This document shows, piece after piece, positions 55,085-63,167 of a DNA stretch of 64,000 nucleotides. Position numbers and translations under genes: made by a program. The stretch covers positions 124,001 through 188,000 of the forward strand of contig NZ_AQWM01000003.1 in assembly GCF_000376105.1 (NCBI RefSeq). Reading direction: 5' to 3'. This stretch comes from Asticcacaulis benevestitus DSM 16100 = ATCC BAA-896 (lineage in GTDB: Bacteria; Pseudomonadota; Alphaproteobacteria; Caulobacterales; Caulobacteraceae). Numbering within the stretch: position 1 is the first letter of the stretch; each line of letters begins with the position of its first letter. The notes below the pieces were generated by a model. The model saw nothing but the letters and a program-made list of their open reading frames with translations. It did not search any database and was not told the origin of the DNA.

Positions 55085-58000
55085 TCAAGGCTTCCAGCGC
55101 AGGTCCAGTGTATGCGGGTAATCGGGATTGATCACCACCGGCGGCACCTTGATGCGGCCGGCCGTATGGGTCGGCGCCTCGAAGCGCGACAGGCGACGCC
55201 CTTCGGCCTCGTTCTCGTTGAGCGGCAGGGTGTCGTAGTTGCGCCCGCCCGGGTGCATGACGTGATATTTGCAGCCGCCGAGCGACCGTTCCAGCCGCGT
55301 ATCGAGCACATCGAATTTCAGCGGCGTATTGATCGGCAGGTTGGGATGCAAGGCAGACCACGGATTCCACGCCTTGTAACGGATGCCCGCCACCTGAACA
55401 TTGCCGTCGCGCGTGGGGGAAAGCGGCAGGCGCAGGCCGTTGCAGGTGACGACGTGCTGCGACGACACAGCCCCTTTGAGCAGGATTTCCATGCGCTCGA
55501 CCGATGAGTCGACCCCGCGCGACGTGCCGCCGGCGCTCGATTCCTCGCCCATCACCGGCCACGGCTCCAACGCGTTTTTCAGTTCGAGCGTCACCCCGCC
55601 GATCTGCACCTGCCCGACGCTCGGGAAGCGGAAATCGAAGAAGGGCACGAACCAGTCCGGCGAGAACTTGAAGCCGCTGCGGCCGAGATAGTCGAGCACC
55701 TCGGTCAGGTCTTCATGGACATAATGCCCCAGCATGAAGCGGTCGTGCAGTTGCGTGCCCCAGCGCACCAGCGGCGCCTTGTAGGGTTTCTTCCAGAAGG
55801 ACGCGACAAGCGCCCGGATCAGCAGGGCCTGGATCAGGTTCATTTGCGGATGCGGGCTCATCTCGTAGCCGCGCATTTCCAGCAACCCTAATCGCCCGCG
55901 ATCTGAGTCCGGCGAATAGAGCTTGTCGATGCAGAATTCAGCGCGGTGAGTGTTGCCGGTCAGGTCGACCAAGAGGTTGCGCAACAGGCGATCGACCAGC
56001 CACGGCGCGGTCTCCTCGGTGCCATCCGGCATATTTTTCAGAGCGATTTCAAGCTCATAGAGCGTATCGTGGCGCGCTTCATCGATGCGCGGCGCCTGAG
56101 AGGTGGGCCCGATATAGAGGCCGGAGAAAAGATAGCTTAAGGACGGATGGTTCTGCCAGAAGGTGATCATCGAGCCCAGCACATCCGGCCGGCGCAGGAA
56201 GGGGCTGTCTTCCGGCCTTGAGGCGCCCATGACGATATGGTTGCCGCCGCCGGTGCCGATGCGCTTGCCGTCGATCATGAACTTGTCGGCGATCAGGCGT
56301 GCCTGCGTCGCCTCTTCATAGACCGTGGTGATGATGTTTTTCAACTCGCTCCATGAGCGCGCCGGCTGGATATTGACCTCGATGACGCCGGGATCAGGCG
56401 TGACCGACATGCTCTCGACGCGGTGATCGCGCGGTGGCGAATAGCCTTCGATCACCACCGGGATTTTCAGCGATGTCGCCACGGCCTCGATGGCGTGGAT
56501 CAGGTCGAGATAGTGCTCGATATAGGTCAGGGGCGGCAGGAAGAGGAACAGCTTGCCGTGACGGATTTCAGCGCAGATCGCCGAACGGATCAGGCCGTTG
56601 GAGCCATTACCCTTCCCTTCCGCCACCGCCTTCGCCGTAACCGGGGCGGCGGAAGCCAGGCCGTCCCTGTAGGCTTTTACGGTTTTCGCGCTATCCGCCA
56701 GTGCCCCGGTTTCGGCAAAAGGCGAGCGCGGCGGGAAGAAATGCTCTTCCGCCAGCACCGGATCCACCACCGGCAGCGCGCCCAGCGGCAGACGCAGGCC
56801 CACCGGAGAGTCTCCCGGTATCAGCATCATCTTGTCGGTGCGGAATTTCCAGGCATTGCTGATCCAGCCGTCGGTCTTGGCCGAAAATGCCAACGGCAGG
56901 ACATAGCCGGTCGGTTTGCCGACATTCTCATCCAGCCTGGCCTGCAGGCGCTTGCGCTCGGTCGCTTCAAAGAGATCGGCCTTGAGCATTTCGCCCTCGG
57001 CCGGAATGCGCTGCTCTTTCCACAGCAGATAAGGAATATCCTCATAGGCCGACAGCACGTAATCCGCGCCGACGCCCAGCACATCAGCCAGTTTAGCAAG
57101 GAAATCCCCCGCCACCGCCGCCTTGAGGTCGCTCCTGGCTTCCGGATCGGCCAGCAAGGCCTGATCGAGCCACACCGGCTGACCGTCATGACGCCAGTAC
57201 ATATTCATCGCCCAGCGCGGCAGGATTTCGCCGGGATACCACTTGCCCTGCGCGTGCTGCGCCAGGGCGCCGGTGGCGAAACGCGCCGAAAGCCGCTGGA
57301 AAAGATCGTAGCCCAGCTTCTTTTTGTTGTCGGAAAGCGCCGAGAAATGCCACTCATCGCCCAGACGATCATCAAGACTGACAAAGGTCGGCTCGCCACC
57401 CATGGTCAGGCGGACATCGCCCTCGACCAGCTTTTGATCGACCTGTTCGCCGAGCGCATCGATCGCCTGCCATTCGGAATCCGAATAGGGCTTGGTGACG
57501 CGGCGGCTTTCATAAATGCGCGTGACGCCCATCTCGTGCGCGAAGGTCGATTCCGCTCGCTCGTGCGCGCCGGTGATCGGCGCGGCACTGGTCGGGTTGG
57601 GGGCGCAGCACAGCGGAATATGGCCTTCGCCGGTGAACATGCCGGACGTCGGATCAAGACCGATCCAGCCGGCGCCCGGCAGATAGACCTCGTACCAGGC
57701 GTGCAGGTCGGTGACGTCCTGCGACACCCCCGAAGGCCCGTCGAGCGATTCGATATCGGCCTTGAGCTGGATCGAGTAACCGGAGACAAACCGCGTCGCC
57801 AGCCCCTTGTGGCGCAGGATCTGACAGGCCAGCCAGGCCATATCGCGGCACGAGCCCTGCAAAAGGTTCAGCGTCTGGGCCGAGGTCTGGATGCCCGGCT
57901 CCATGCGCAGGGTATAGCCAAGGTCCTGATTGAGCTTCTGGTTGAAGGCGACGAGGTAATCGACGGTCGGCTTTTGATCATCCGGAATCGAGCGGACATA

Positions 58001-58387
58001 GTCCATCAGGACGTCGTCGTTTTCCTTGATCTCAAGATAGGGCGCCAGTTCTTCATGAAGCGCGGCGTCATAGGTGAAGGGGAAGGTCTGGGCACTGTCT
58101 TCCAGAAAGAAGTCGAACGGATTGAAGACCTTGATCTCCAGCACCAGATCGACCGTCACCTTGAAGGACGAGATCTTTTCCGGAAAGATGATGCGCGCCA
58201 GGTAGTTGCCAAAGGGGTCCTGCTGCCAGTTGATGAAGTGGCCTTCGGGCTCGACCTTCAGGGCGTAGGACTGCACATGGGCCCGGGTGTGCGGTGCCGG
58301 GCGCAGGCGGATGACCTGAGGCCCCAGGGTGATCGGACGATCGTAGCGATAATCCGAAACATGATGCAACGCAGCCAGAATACTCAT
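55085..58387 (-). CDS. Transglutaminase-like protein with DUF2126 domain
   Basis: 1100 residues. Transglutaminase N-terminal beta domain (about 1-90), transglutaminase-like peptidase core (about 150-260) with Cys180 in GSCRDMAWLA, His229 in DLHAWYEVYLPGAGW and Asp245 in GLDPTSG (complete triad), then a long DUF2126 region (about 310-1090). No signal peptide or membrane helix, so cytoplasmic. Such proteins are found next to circularly permuted ATP-grasp and alpha-E genes and are thought to cleave or transfer peptide amide bonds. It is divergent from that group here. Confidence 0.93.
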   Translation of the reverse strand: MSILAALHHVSDYRYDRPITLGPQVIRLRPAPHTRAHVQSYALKVEPEGHFINWQQDPFGNYLARIIFPEKISSFKVTVDLVLEIKVFNPFDFFLEDSAQTFPFTYDAALHEELAPYLEIKENDDVLMDYVRSIPDDQKPTVDYLVAFNQKLNQDLGYTLRMEPGIQTSAQTLNLLQGSCRDMAWLACQILRHKGLATRFVSGYSIQLKADIESLDGPSGVSQDVTDLHAWYEVYLPGAGWIGLDPTSGMFTGEGHIPLCCAPNPTSAAPITGAHERAESTFAHEMGVTRIYESRRVTKPYSDSEWQAIDALGEQVDQKLVEGDVRLTMGGEPTFVSLDDRLGDEWHFSALSDNKKKLGYDLFQRLSARFATGALAQHAQGKWYPGEILPRWAMNMYWRHDGQPVWLDQALLADPEARSDLKAAVAGDFLAKLADVLGVGADYVLSAYEDIPYLLWKEQRIPAEGEMLKADLFEATERKRLQARLDENVGKPTGYVLPLAFSAKTDGWISNAWKFRTDKMMLIPGDSPVGLRLPLGALPVVDPVLAEEHFFPPRSPFAETGALADSAKTVKAYRDGLASAAPVTAKAVAEGKGNGSNGLIRSAICAEIRHGKLFLFLPPLTYIEHYLDLIHAIEAVATSLKIPVVIEGYSPPRDHRVESMSVTPDPGVIEVNIQPARSWSELKNIITTVYEEATQARLIADKFMIDGKRIGTGGGNHIVMGASRPEDSPFLRRPDVLGSMITFWQNHPSLSYLFSGLYIGPTSQAPRIDEARHDTLYELEIALKNMPDGTEETAPWLVDRLLRNLLVDLTGNTHRAEFCIDKLYSPDSDRGRLGLLEMRGYEMSPHPQMNLIQALLIRALVASFWKKPYKAPLVRWGTQLHDRFMLGHYVHEDLTEVLDYLGRSGFKFSPDWFVPFFDFRFPSVGQVQIGGVTLELKNALEPWPVMGEESSAGGTSRGVDSSVERMEILLKGAVSSQHVVTCNGLRLPLSPTRDGNVQVAGIRYKAWNPWSALHPNLPINTPLKFDVLDTRLERSLGGCKYHVMHPGGRNYDTLPLNENEAEGRRLSRFEAPTHTAGRIKVPPVVINPDYPHTLDLRWKP

Positions 58388-58535
58388 CGAATAGCGTCTC
58401 CAGTCAGATTCCGAAGACAGGCCTGTCTCCGGCTAAGGCGGCCGCCGGTCGCGCCCTGCGGCGCTACCCTTGCGGTGATTGAGCTATAAAGATTTACGGA
58501 ATCGCAAAAAAAGTGTCATGTGCAAATCTTTAGGG

Positions 58536-58566
58536 ACTAGACAGCCGCAATTTTAAAAAGTCTAGT
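58536..58566. promoter_or_regulatory. Inverted repeat in the divergent transglutaminase promoter region
   Basis: ACTAGAC (58536-58542) and GTCTAGT (58560-58566) are perfect inverted arms around 17 AT-rich bases, between the two divergent operons. Could be an operator for both. AGACAGGCCTGTCT at 58415-58428 is a second perfect palindrome in the same gap. Confidence 0.35.
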
Positions 58567-58603
58567 TGCATTGCAATATCCCCATGAAAAAGACAGACTT
58601 TTC

Positions 58604-60538
58604 ATGCGGGCAGTAAGGAGCGGGCAACATGGAAAGAAATTTCTTTTGAGCGCGATATCGAGTGACATTCTGGCTTTCAGCTTCGACGGTTTGAGTTCGC
58701 CGGCGATCGACCTTAAGTTCCGCAAGGCCGGGGTCAAGGGGGAACACACGCTGGGCTGGGGCCTTGCCTGGTATCCGGGCGACACCAAGGCCGCCATCGT
58801 GGCCAAGGACCCCTCCGCACGCGACACCAAATCGCTGCATGGCGCCATGCACGACTGGGACAGCTTCCGCTCGACCGTCTTCTTCTGCAAGGTGCGCGGC
58901 GCGGCGTCCGGCTACACCCATTTAGAGACACAGCCCTTCTCGCGCAGCTTTGCCGGTCAGGACTGGGTGTTCATGCACAATGGCGATCTCGACAAGACCG
59001 CCATGACCAAGCTGCACTTCAACAAGTCGATCTTCCTTGAGCCAATGGGCCGCACGGATTCAGAACTCGCCTTCTGCTTCCTGCTCGGCAAGGTGCAGGA
59101 CTATGGCGCCCGCGCGCTGGCCGATATCGATCATCAGGTGCTGCTGAGCTGGTTCCTCCAGCTCGACGATATGGGCAGTGCCGACATGGTGATCTCCGAT
59201 GGCACCACGGTGGCCGCCTTCTACGGCTCGCAGTCGGAAACCCAGATGTTTTACGGCCGCCTCAAGCCGCCGCACGGCGAGCGCGGCTATCATTCTGAAT
59301 CCGCCTCCTTCGCGCTCAATAACCCGCGCGATACCTTCCGCACCGCCATGGTGTTCTGCTCCGCACCCTTCCGCGAAGGCGACTGGAAGCCGATGCAGAA
59401 GGCGCAACTGATCATCGCCCGCCGCGGCAATCTCGTCTGGACCAACAAGAAGGACGACAAGACCCTGCCGGCGCAGCAGCCCCTGCATGAGCAGGAAGGC
59501 CACCTGCAGGGCACGCGCACCGTCCAGCCCAACCTCTTCGCCGACCAGCAAGCACAGGCCCAGCAGCTTTCCATCGTGCAATCCCTGCAGCAGATGAAGA
59601 CGGTGCAGCACAACATCCTCAATGTGCGCTCCCTGACCCACGCCCCCGATGGCACGCCCCTCACCTTCCGCACCTATGATGTCGTGCACTCGACCGAATA
59701 TAATTATGAGCATGAGGTCGAGCATTCGACCCACAGCTTCCGCCTGATGCCGGTAGAAGACGCCGTGCAGGAGGTGGTCAACTGCACGCTCAGCATCTCG
59801 GCCGAGGGCGAGGACATGCGCTTTCAGGATGTGTTCGGCAATCAGAGCATCCATTACAGCATCATCAAGCCCTACAAGAAGCTGACCATTTCCTGCCGCT
59901 CGCTGGTCAAGATCTTCGGCCGCGCCACCGATGACTTCTCGCCGGAAAAGCGCCAGCATTTCATCCCGCTGGCCCTGATGCCGTGGCAACAGCTCATGAT
60001 GGAGCCTTACCTGCGTCCGCCGGAACTGCCGGAAACCCAGATCCAGGAACTGCTGATCTACGCCATGAGCTTCGCCGAGCGTAACGGCCGTCACCTGATG
60101 GATACGCTGAACGACATCAATCAGAGCATCTACCGCGATTATCGCTATGTGCCGGGCTCGACCTCGCTGAAGACGACGCCGTTCGACGTCTATGCTTCGC
60201 GCGAAGGCGTCTGTCAGGATTTCGCCAACCTGTTCATCTGTCTGGCGCGCCTGCTCGGCATCCCGGCGCGCTACCGCGTCGGCTACGTCTTCACCGGCGC
60301 CAACTATGAAAACAAGATGCAGTCCGATGCCAGCCACGCCTGGGTGGAGATCTATATCCCCTATCTCGGCTGGCGCGGCTTTGACCCCACCAACGGCATT
60401 CTGGTGGCGCAGGATCATATCCGCGTCGCCTGCGGCCGCAACTATCTCGATGCGACCCCCACCGCCGGCACCATCTATCGCGGCGGCGGCAAGGAAGCCC
60501 TGCGGGTTCAGGTCACCATGAACGAGGTTTTTAACTGA
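58604..60538 (+). CDS. Class II amidotransferase-like / transglutaminase fusion protein
   Basis: The frame is open from 58571; I use the ATG at 58604, though the start is uncertain. Residues about 15-260 match a class II glutamine amidotransferase (Ntn fold) with GWGLAWYPG, FMHNGDL and GRTDSELAF. Residues about 360-640 are a transglutaminase-like domain with Cys537 in GVCQDFANLF, His578 in SHAWVEIY and Asp594 in FDPTNG. The amidotransferase nucleophile should be Cys2 after the initiator Met; none is present at the matching place (..KKFLLSAISSDI..). A strong AAGGAG points to an out-of-frame ATG at 58629. Confidence 0.88.
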   Translation: MRAVRSGQHGKKFLLSAISSDILAFSFDGLSSPAIDLKFRKAGVKGEHTLGWGLAWYPGDTKAAIVAKDPSARDTKSLHGAMHDWDSFRSTVFFCKVRGAASGYTHLETQPFSRSFAGQDWVFMHNGDLDKTAMTKLHFNKSIFLEPMGRTDSELAFCFLLGKVQDYGARALADIDHQVLLSWFLQLDDMGSADMVISDGTTVAAFYGSQSETQMFYGRLKPPHGERGYHSESASFALNNPRDTFRTAMVFCSAPFREGDWKPMQKAQLIIARRGNLVWTNKKDDKTLPAQQPLHEQEGHLQGTRTVQPNLFADQQAQAQQLSIVQSLQQMKTVQHNILNVRSLTHAPDGTPLTFRTYDVVHSTEYNYEHEVEHSTHSFRLMPVEDAVQEVVNCTLSISAEGEDMRFQDVFGNQSIHYSIIKPYKKLTISCRSLVKIFGRATDDFSPEKRQHFIPLALMPWQQLMMEPYLRPPELPETQIQELLIYAMSFAERNGRHLMDTLNDINQSIYRDYRYVPGSTSLKTTPFDVYASREGVCQDFANLFICLARLLGIPARYRVGYVFTGANYENKMQSDASHAWVEIYIPYLGWRGFDPTNGILVAQDHIRVACGRNYLDATPTAGTIYRGGGKEALRVQVTMNEVFN

Positions 60539-60599
60539 TGTAGACTAGCGGAGCCCCTGTGTGCGCGTACCTGGCACGGGGCGATAACAGACATACTGG

Positions 60600-62057
60600 A
60601 TGACGCTCTTGACGCTTGAGACTTATAAGACCGACGGCTTCTACGACGAGCTTTTTGCCGAGAACGGCGTGGCGCATCCAAGCGCCCGGCCGCTGATCGA
60701 GCAGATCGACACCCTGACACGCGCTGGCCTCGGCCGGCGGCAAAAACAGGCGGAAGATATCCTTTATCAGTCCGGTAACACCTTCAATGTCTATGGCGAC
60801 AAGAAGGGCACCGAGAAGATCCTGCCGTTCGACATCATTCCGCGCATCGTCTCCGGCGCCGACTGGGCCAAGCTGGAGCGCGGCATCGCCCAGCGCATCA
60901 CGGCGCTCAACCTGTTCATCCAGGACATCTACAACGATCAGAAGATCATCAAGGACAAGGTGGTGCCGGCAGAGTTGATTTTCTCGTCGGCCTGCTACCT
61001 CAAGCCCTGCGAAGGCCTGAAGCCGCCCAAGGGCGTATGGACGCATATTTCCGGCACCGATTTCGTCCGGGACGGTGACGGCGAGTTCTACGTGCTGGAG
61101 GATAACCTGCGCTGCCCGTCGGGCATTTCCTACGTGCTGGAAAACCGCGCCGTGCTCAAACGCATCCTGCCGGCCCTCTTCCACACCATGAAGATCCGTC
61201 CGGTCTCCGATTATGGCGACCACCTGTACAAGACGCTGAAGCACATCGCGCCCGAAGGCCGGGACGATCCCAACATCATCGTGCTGACCCCCGGCATCTA
61301 CAATTCGGCCTATTTCGAGCACGCCTATCTGGCGCAGCAAATGGGCGTGCCGCTGGCGCAGGGCTCCGACCTCGTGGTCGATGACGATGTCGTCTACATG
61401 CGCACCACCGCCGGCCTGCAGCGCGTCGATGTCATCTACCGCCGCATCGATGACGAGTTCATCGACCCGACCGTCTTCCGCAAGGAATCGCTCTTGGGCG
61501 TGCCCGGTATCATGAACGCCTACCGTAAGGGCAATGTGGCCCTGGCCAATGCGCCTGGCACCGGCATCGCCGACGACAAGGCGATCTATGCCTATGTGCC
61601 AAAGATCATCAAATATTACCTCGGTGAAGAGGCGATTTCGCACAATGTGCCGACCTATATCTGCGAGGACGATAAGGAGCGCGAGTACGTTTTGGCCAAT
61701 CTCGACAAGCTGGTGGTCAAGGCGGTCAATCTCTCCGGCGGTTATGGCATGCTGATCGGGCCGAAATCGACCAAGGCCGAGCAGAAGGAATTCGCCGCCC
61801 TGATCAAGGCCAAGCCGCGCGACTATATCGCCCAGCCGACGCTGTCGCTGTCACGCGCCCCGACCCTCATCGGCAACGGCATCGAAGGCCGCCATGTCGA
61901 TTTCCGCCCCTATTCGCTCTACGGCGAGGAGATCTTCACCCTGCCCGGCGGCCTGACCCGCGTCGCCATCAAGAAGGGCTCGCTGGTGGTGAACTCATCG
62001 CAGGGCGGCGGCTCAAAGGACACCTGGGTGCTTGAAGATGAAGCGGAGGCAAACTGA
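60600..62057 (+). CDS. Circularly permuted ATP-grasp protein
   Basis: 485 residues. Matches the circularly permuted ATP-grasp type 2 family (DUF404/DUF407): an N-terminal DGFYDELF, FNVYGDKKGTEKILPFDIIPRI, LFIQDIYNDQKI, VLEDNLRCPSGISYVLENR, AQQMGVPLAQGSDLVVDDDVVYMRT and a C-terminal SGGYGMLIGP and FTLPGGLTRVA. It probably forms an amide bond using ATP. 61 bases after the fusion gene; the next gene starts inside its stop (TGATG). Confidence 0.93.
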   Translation: MTLLTLETYKTDGFYDELFAENGVAHPSARPLIEQIDTLTRAGLGRRQKQAEDILYQSGNTFNVYGDKKGTEKILPFDIIPRIVSGADWAKLERGIAQRITALNLFIQDIYNDQKIIKDKVVPAELIFSSACYLKPCEGLKPPKGVWTHISGTDFVRDGDGEFYVLEDNLRCPSGISYVLENRAVLKRILPALFHTMKIRPVSDYGDHLYKTLKHIAPEGRDDPNIIVLTPGIYNSAYFEHAYLAQQMGVPLAQGSDLVVDDDVVYMRTTAGLQRVDVIYRRIDDEFIDPTVFRKESLLGVPGIMNAYRKGNVALANAPGTGIADDKAIYAYVPKIIKYYLGEEAISHNVPTYICEDDKEREYVLANLDKLVVKAVNLSGGYGMLIGPKSTKAEQKEFAALIKAKPRDYIAQPTLSLSRAPTLIGNGIEGRHVDFRPYSLYGEEIFTLPGGLTRVAIKKGSLVVNSSQGGGSKDTWVLEDEAEAN

Positions 62058-62995
62058 TGCTGAGCCGTGTCGCCAACTCCATCTACTGGATGGCCCGCTA
62101 TCTCGAACGCGCCGATTGCGTGGCGCGCTTCATCGACGTCAACACCCATCTGATGCTCGATCTGGCGCTCGATCAGAACTCGGCCCAGTGGTATCCTCTG
62201 ATCGCCACCTCCGGCGACGACGAGGACTTCACCCGCCGCTACAAGCAGGCGGATGAAAGCACCGTGGTCAAGTTCATGACCTTCGATCGCAATAATCCCA
62301 ATTCGATCCTGCAATGTATCTTCCGCGCCCGCGAAAACGCCCGCACGGTGCGCGAGGTCATTCCGGTCGAGATGTGGGAGAAGATCAACGAGCTTTACCA
62401 CCTGACGCAAAGCCAGAGCCGCAAGCGCTCCGTGGCCGATCTGCAGGACTATTACCGCGAGGTGCGCCAGTCCGGCCACCTGTTCACCGGCCTGATGCAC
62501 AACACGATGAGCCGTGACATGGGCTGGCAGTTCGCCCACCTCGGCCAGATGCTGGAGCGCGCCGACAAGACCGCCCGCCTGCTCGATGTGAAATACTTCC
62601 TGCTGCTGCCGCACAATGACGTCTGGAAGGACAGCGCCTATGACGCCGTGCAGTGGGGCGCCGTGCTCAAATCGGTCAATGCGCTGGAAATGTACCGCCA
62701 GCAGTTCCACACCATCAACTACAAGGACGTGACGCAGTTCCTGCTGTTCTCCAAGGCCTTCCCGCGCTCGGTCCTCTTCTGTCTGGAAGACGCCTCCGCC
62801 GCGCTCGATACCCTGACGCACGACAAGGCCGAGGCCAACAAGGCGACACGCGAAATGGCGATCCTGTGCAAGACCATCCATAGCTCCGACGCCAGCCATA
62901 TCATCTCGGCCGGCCTGCACGAGTTCATCGATATCTTCCAGTACAACCTCAACCTGGTCGACGAAGCGATCTACGAAAGCTATTTCAAGGATTAG
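62057..62995 (+). CDS. Alpha-E domain protein (DUF403)
   Basis: 312 residues, all-helical. It opens with the family signature MLSRVANSIYWMARYLERADCVARFIDVNTHLMLD, with conserved Arg/Glu pairs throughout. Alpha-E proteins occur only next to the permuted ATP-grasp protein, sometimes fused, and are thought to be its partner. Translation is coupled to that gene. Its stop codon TAG runs into a repeat element (62994 onward), so the exact C-terminus may have been set by the element. Confidence 0.93.
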   Translation: MLSRVANSIYWMARYLERADCVARFIDVNTHLMLDLALDQNSAQWYPLIATSGDDEDFTRRYKQADESTVVKFMTFDRNNPNSILQCIFRARENARTVREVIPVEMWEKINELYHLTQSQSRKRSVADLQDYYREVRQSGHLFTGLMHNTMSRDMGWQFAHLGQMLERADKTARLLDVKYFLLLPHNDVWKDSAYDAVQWGAVLKSVNALEMYRQQFHTINYKDVTQFLLFSKAFPRSVLFCLEDASAALDTLTHDKAEANKATREMAILCKTIHSSDASHIISAGLHEFIDIFQYNLNLVDEAIYESYFKD

Positions 62996-63095
62996 AGCGT
63001 CTTCCGATCTGATTGGATCAGATCGGCGCTCTAAATTTTTGTTTTGACGCACTTTTTAATCCGAAAAATGCGCCACACTTTTCGGAAAGCGCTCT
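62994..63095. repeat. Palindromic intergenic repeat element
   Basis: AGAGCG (62994) pairs with CGCTCT (63027-63032), with an inner CCGATCTGA/TCAGATCGG stem. A T-rich stretch, TTTTTGTTTTGACGCA, and a second TCCGAAAA/TTTTCGGA hairpin follow, ending AGCGCTCT. This architecture resembles a repeat common in Rhizobiales and Caulobacterales intergenic regions. The first hairpin plus T-rich stretch probably also terminates the alpha-E transcript. Confidence 0.65.
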
Positions 63096-63130
63096 GAGCT
63101 TCGTCTTTCAAAGCTTCCGGTTCCCGCGGT

Positions 63131-63159
63131 CATATGATACGGTATATCCTTATCATATG
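63131..63159. promoter_or_regulatory. Perfect 9-bp inverted repeat before the terminal gene
   Basis: CATATGATA (63131-63139) and TATCATATG (63151-63159) are exact inverted arms with an 11-base spacer, 8 bases before the ATG at 63168. Likely operator or RNA hairpin that covers the ribosome-binding region. Confidence 0.55.
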
Positions 63160-63167
63160 GGGAAATC

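Noticed and set aside
56423-58489. 688-residue plus-strand open frame opposite the DUF2126 gene
   Set aside because: It is antisense to a gene with full transglutaminase motifs, is Arg/His/Gln-rich and has no recognisable domain; long antisense frames are common in GC-rich DNA.
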